A stretch of DNA of 14,230 nt from an uncultured Eubacteriales bacterium (lineage in GTDB: Bacteria > Bacillota > Clostridia > Oscillospirales > Oscillospiraceae), in the NCBI GenBank assembly GCA_900544765.1, contig UQWI01000021.1, positions 1-14,230 on the forward strand, written 5' to 3'. Positions 11,384 through 14,230 of this stretch are shown piece by piece; the first letter of the stretch is position 1, and each line of letters starts with the position of its first letter. Made by a program: the position numbers and the translations under genes. The notes beneath the pieces were generated by a model, which saw only the letters and a list, made by a program, of their open reading frames with translations, did not search any database and was not told where the DNA came from.

Positions 11384-12225
11384 TGGCAAAGGCAAACCGC
11401 TTTTCAAGCCGGCTCTGGAGCGTCGTGATGACCCTCGTCTGCGTGCTCTGGATGTACCCCATCTTCATGGCCCTTATGATTTCGCTCAAGCAGCCGACCG
11501 CGATAAGCACCGCCACGGCCTTCGAGCTGCCCAACGCGGACACCTTCGCCGGCTTCGTGAACTACGAAAACGCGATAAACCAGCAGGGCTTCTTCTCCAG
11601 CCTCTTTTACAGCGTGCTGATAACGGTGACGAGCGTCTTCGCGATACTTATCTTCTGCAGCATGTTCGCCTGGTACATAACCCGCGTCCACACCCGCTTC
11701 ACCAAGCTGCTGTACGGCCTGTGTGCCTTCTCCATGGTCGTACCCTTCCAGATGGTCATGTTCACCCTCTCCAGCATGGCGGACACGCTCCACCTGCGCA
11801 CGCCCTGGACGCTCTGGATAATCTACCTCGGCTTCGGCGCGGGCCTCGCGGTGTTCATGTTCGCGGGCTTCATGAAGACGGTGCCGCTCGAAATTGAGGA
11901 GGCCGCCATGATAGACGGCTGCAACCCGCTCCAGACCTACTTCAAGGTCGTCTTCCCGCTGCTGCGGCCCACAATGGTCTCCGTCGCCATACTGGAGGCC
12001 ATGTGGATATGGAACGACTACCTCCTGCCCACGCTGGTGCTGGACGTGCAGAAGTACAAGACCATACCCATGCTCATACAGTTCTTCAAGGGCAGCTACG
12101 GCCGCGTGGAGTGGGGCCCGATGATGGCCTGCATCGTGCTTGCAATCCTGCCCATAGTCGTGCTATACTTGCTCGGTCAGAAGCACATCATAAAGGGCGT
12201 CCTCTCCGGCGCCGTGAAGGGATAA
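11383..12225 (+). CDS. Sugar ABC transporter permease, MalG/UgpE type
   Basis: A 280-residue partner permease. It opens with a basic stretch (MAKANRFSSRLW) and a first membrane segment (VVMTLVCVLWMYPIFMALMI). The EAA loop reads EEAAMIDGCNPLQTYFKVVF with the closing PLLRP. It ends with a typical KGVLSGAVKG tail, as in many MalG-like proteins. The ATG at 11383 overlaps the preceding stop, and AAAGGAGG lies about 12 nt upstream inside the previous gene; a longer frame from 11278 lacks such a site. It forms the translocation pore with the MalF-type protein. No ATPase gene follows, so a shared MsmX/MalK-type ATPase from elsewhere should energise it. Confidence 0.95.
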   Translation: MAKANRFSSRLWSVVMTLVCVLWMYPIFMALMISLKQPTAISTATAFELPNADTFAGFVNYENAINQQGFFSSLFYSVLITVTSVFAILIFCSMFAWYITRVHTRFTKLLYGLCAFSMVVPFQMVMFTLSSMADTLHLRTPWTLWIIYLGFGAGLAVFMFAGFMKTVPLEIEEAAMIDGCNPLQTYFKVVFPLLRPTMVSVAILEAMWIWNDYLLPTLVLDVQKYKTIPMLIQFFKGSYGRVEWGPMMACIVLAILPIVVLYLLGQKHIIKGVLSGAVKG

Positions 12226-12228
12226 GTT

Positions 12229-13770
12229 ATGCGCAAATGCGGAATATTGCTGCCGGTCTCCTCGCTCCCGAGCAGATACGGCATCGGCTCCTTCGGCGAG
12301 GAGGCCTATAAATTCGCCGATTTCCTCGCCGCGTCCGGCCAGGGCGCCTGGCAGATTCTCCCCCTCGGGCCGACGAGCTACGGCGACTCCCCGTACTCCT
12401 CCTTTTCCTCGAGCGCGGGCAATCCGTATTTCATAGACCTCGACAAGCTTATTGAAGAGGGCCTGCTTGACAAGGACGAGGTTGAGGGCGTCGACTGGGG
12501 CTCCGAGCCCGAGTATATCGACTACGGCAAAATATACGAGCACCGCTTCGATGTGCTGCGTCTCGCCTGCGAGCGCGGCTGGGCGGGCGACGCCGGAAAG
12601 ATTGCCGCATTCGTCGACTCGAACCGCGGCTGGCTGCCGGATTACGCCCTGTTCATGGCGCTGAAGCGGCACTTCGGCATGAAGAGCTGGATTGAGTGGC
12701 CGGACGAGGACGCGCGCATGCGCAAGAGCGATGTCATCGAAAAGTACCGCCGCGAGCTCGACGCCGACATACGCCTCTTCACCTGGGCGCAGTACAAGTT
12801 CTTCGAGCAGTGGGACGCCCTGCGCGAGTACGTCCACTCCCTGGGCATAGAGATAATTGGCGACATCCCCATCTACGTCGCGCTCGACAGCGCCGACGTG
12901 TGGAGCGACCCCAAGAGCTTCCTGCTCGACGAGCGCAACGTGCCCACGGTGGTCGCGGGCGTGCCGCCGGACTACTTCTGCGCCGACGGGCAGCTCTGGG
13001 GCAACCCCATCTACGACTGGGCGCACATGAAATCCGACGGCTACGGCTGGTGGATACGCCGCATCGAGAGCGCCAAGCGCCTCTACGACGTCATACGCAT
13101 AGACCACTTCCGCGGCTTCGACAGCTACTGGGCCGTACCCTACGGCGAGGAGACCGCGAAGAACGGCGAGTGGCGCACAGGCCCCGGCATCGGGCTCGTC
13201 GGCGTGCTGCGCGACTGGTTCCACGACACGCGCTTCATCGCGGAGGACCTCGGATACCTGACGCCGAGCGTCATGCAGCTTGTGAAGGACAGCGGCTTCC
13301 CCGGCATGAAGGTGCTCGAGTTCGCCTTCGACTCGCGCGAGCCGAGCAACTACCTGCCCCACACCTACACGCCGAATTGCGTCTGCTACGTCGGCACGCA
13401 CGACAATGAGACGGCAATGCAGTGGTGGAAGAAGATTTCCCGCGCGGATTCGGCTTACGCGCGCCGCTACCTCGGCCTCAACTCCCGTGAGGGCATAAAC
13501 TGGGGCCTCATACGCGGAGGCATGTCCAGCGTGGCTGAGCTCTTCGTGGGCCAGCTCTCCGACTTCCTCGGTCTGGGCGCCGAGGCCCGTATCAACGAGC
13601 CCGGCAACCCGAGCGGCAACTGGCGCTGGAGGCTCCAGCCCGGCCAGCTCACGGACGAGCTCGCGGCCAAGATTTACGAATACACCCGTATGTACGGCCG
13701 CCTGAACCCGCTCTCCCCCGCTCCCACAGAGCCGAAGGGCAAATCCCTCAAATCCAAGCCGGAAAAATAA
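12229..13770 (+). CDS. malQ: 4-alpha-glucanotransferase (amylomaltase, GH77)
   Basis: A 513-residue cytoplasmic enzyme that transfers alpha-1,4-glucan segments between malto-oligosaccharides, releasing glucose. The family landmarks are all present: the N-terminal GILLPVSSLPSRYGIG, the substrate motif GDSPYSSFSSSAGNP, IIGDIPIYVALDSADVW, and the catalytic triad. The triad comprises nucleophile D292 in IRIDHFRGF, acid/base E339 in IAEDLGY and stabiliser D392 in GTHDNETAMQWW. Length is typical for bacterial GH77 of the short type. The start at 12229 lies 3 nt after the permease stop, with AAGGGA about 9 nt upstream, so it is in the same operon. This gene is the main reason to call the module maltodextrin-type. 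A terminator follows. Confidence 0.97.
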   Translation: MRKCGILLPVSSLPSRYGIGSFGEEAYKFADFLAASGQGAWQILPLGPTSYGDSPYSSFSSSAGNPYFIDLDKLIEEGLLDKDEVEGVDWGSEPEYIDYGKIYEHRFDVLRLACERGWAGDAGKIAAFVDSNRGWLPDYALFMALKRHFGMKSWIEWPDEDARMRKSDVIEKYRRELDADIRLFTWAQYKFFEQWDALREYVHSLGIEIIGDIPIYVALDSADVWSDPKSFLLDERNVPTVVAGVPPDYFCADGQLWGNPIYDWAHMKSDGYGWWIRRIESAKRLYDVIRIDHFRGFDSYWAVPYGEETAKNGEWRTGPGIGLVGVLRDWFHDTRFIAEDLGYLTPSVMQLVKDSGFPGMKVLEFAFDSREPSNYLPHTYTPNCVCYVGTHDNETAMQWWKKISRADSAYARRYLGLNSREGINWGLIRGGMSSVAELFVGQLSDFLGLGAEARINEPGNPSGNWRWRLQPGQLTDELAAKIYEYTRMYGRLNPLSPAPTEPKGKSLKSKPEK

Positions 13771-13780
13771 CATAAAACCC

Positions 13781-13811
13781 ATCATCCCGGAGAAATCCGG
13801 GATGATTTTTT
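13781..13811 (+). terminator. Terminator of the sugar operon
   Basis: An 11-bp perfect stem (ATCATCCCGGA 13781-13791 with TCCGGGATGAT 13796-13806), loop GAAA, then a run of six T. It sits 10 nt after the malQ stop. Confidence 0.93.
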
Positions 13812-13879
13812 ACACAGGCTTAACTTGACTTTCCCACCCGGCAGTGCGTTAATTGTCCTGTAAGCTCTCGATTGGGGGT

Positions 13880-14144
13880 ATGGGCTTGGACACGCTGAAA
13901 CGTGCGCTCAGCCCGGTGTGCTTCATCCTGCTCTTCGCCGCAACGCGGCTGGCTGCGCCGGCGCTGCCTTGCGGCGACGCTGTTCAGGCTCGGCAAGATC
14001 AAGTTTGCCGTTTTTGCACTCATTCTGGCGGCGGCCGTCTCAGTGACGGCGGTGTTCTGGCCGAAATACACCGCCGCCGTCATTGAAGCGCGCCTGTCCG
14101 CCGAGGGCTACAGCGATATGGCCCTGTTGACAAAAGCGCCATAG
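13880..14144 (+). pseudogene. Possible frameshifted small membrane-protein remnant, family unknown
   Basis: Two overlapping frames each look protein-like over part of their length. From an ATG at 13880 (weak GGGGG site) the frame gives MGLDTLKRALSPVCFILLFA, a basic start with a membrane-like segment, but degenerates after about 13960. From about there another frame gives LFRLGKIKFAVFALILAAAV, a second membrane-like segment, and a helical tail ending SDMALLTKAP at a TAG (14142-14144). A single frameshift near 13960 would join them into a two-segment protein of about 85 residues. I recognise no family; GC-rich chance ORFs can mimic this. The stop lies inside the inverted repeat that follows. 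Nothing else in 13812-14133 can be supported. Confidence 0.25.
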
Positions 14145-14176
14145 GACGCAGCTCCATGCTGTACCCTATGGCGCTT
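14134..14176. repeat. Long inverted repeat near the right edge
   Basis: AAGCGCCATAGG (14134-14145) and CCTATGGCGCTT (14165-14176) are perfect 12-bp arms. The 19-nt loop holds a further CAGC-tccat-GCTG stem. TTTT occurs a few bases past the repeat on the plus strand and directly after it on the minus strand, so it could be a two-way terminator. The bases 14177-14230 contain an open frame with no recognisable product. Confidence 0.6.
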
Positions 14177-14230
14177 AGAGTTTTACGGAGACTCACGCCC
14201 GGGTGTTTCCGGGTCGTCAGGAGCTTTACC

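Noticed and set aside
12163..13785. A 540-residue open frame antisense to malQ
   Set aside because: It mirrors GC-rich malQ codons; malQ has all catalytic residues and this frame has no recognisable domain or ribosome site.
1..14230. CRISPR arrays, toxin-antitoxin pairs or phage-defence genes
   Set aside because: No regularly spaced direct repeats and no recognisable defence or toxin families were found on either strand.

Overview
The window looks like chromosome of a high-GC gut Clostridia (Bacillota; an Oscillospiraceae-like organism is my best guess). The grounds are GC-rich coding, strong AGGAGG-type ribosome binding sites, a Clostridia-style feo operon with two FeoA genes and a Cys-rich FeoB-associated protein, and the type of integrative elements present. 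Placement below class is inference.

Region 1 (1-3718) is a graveyard of integrative elements. At the left edge, on the minus strand, are an accessory-element gene (winged-helix replication-initiator type, running off the window) and a small Cys-rich protein preceded by an attenuator-like hairpin. They abut a large serine recombinase (902-2353, plus) that has lost its N-terminal catalytic end and carries an in-frame TAG. About 25 bp after its stop, a second and different serine recombinase begins abruptly in mid-protein (2379-3596). About 25 bp after that stop, the C-terminal end of an XRE-family regulator begins in mid-protein (3617-3718). The simplest reading is nesting: element B inserted into a host XRE gene, then element A inserted into the recombinase gene of element B. 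Both recombinases now look inactive.

Region 2 (3719-4501) holds a tRNA-Arg(ACG) gene with promoter, leader hairpin and terminator. Facing it is the stub of a tyrosine integrase (nonsense codon plus 3' deletion) with a small upstream ORF overlapping its start, which looks like the scar of a tRNA-targeting element.

Region 3 (4502-7626, minus) is a ferrous iron uptake operon: feoA, feoA, feoB and a FeoB-associated Cys-rich membrane protein. It has a recognisable promoter, two related palindromes of DtxR/MntR type over the start site and the -35, a hairpin-rich 149-nt gap before feoB, and a terminator at its end.

Region 4 (7747-13811, plus) is a maltodextrin-type sugar module: a LacI-family regulator with a palindromic operator below its own promoter, a lipoprotein solute-binding protein, two CUT1-type permeases and a GH77 4-alpha-glucanotransferase (malQ). 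A strong hairpin terminator after the binding-protein gene probably sets a high ratio of binding protein to permease. No ATPase is present, so a shared MsmX/MalK-type ATPase elsewhere is expected. Region 5 (13812-14230) has no clear intact gene: a possible frameshifted small membrane-protein remnant and a long inverted repeat.

I found no CRISPR array, toxin-antitoxin pair, defence system or clearly new system. The most unusual content is the nested recombinase insertion and the regulatory architecture of the feo and sugar operons.
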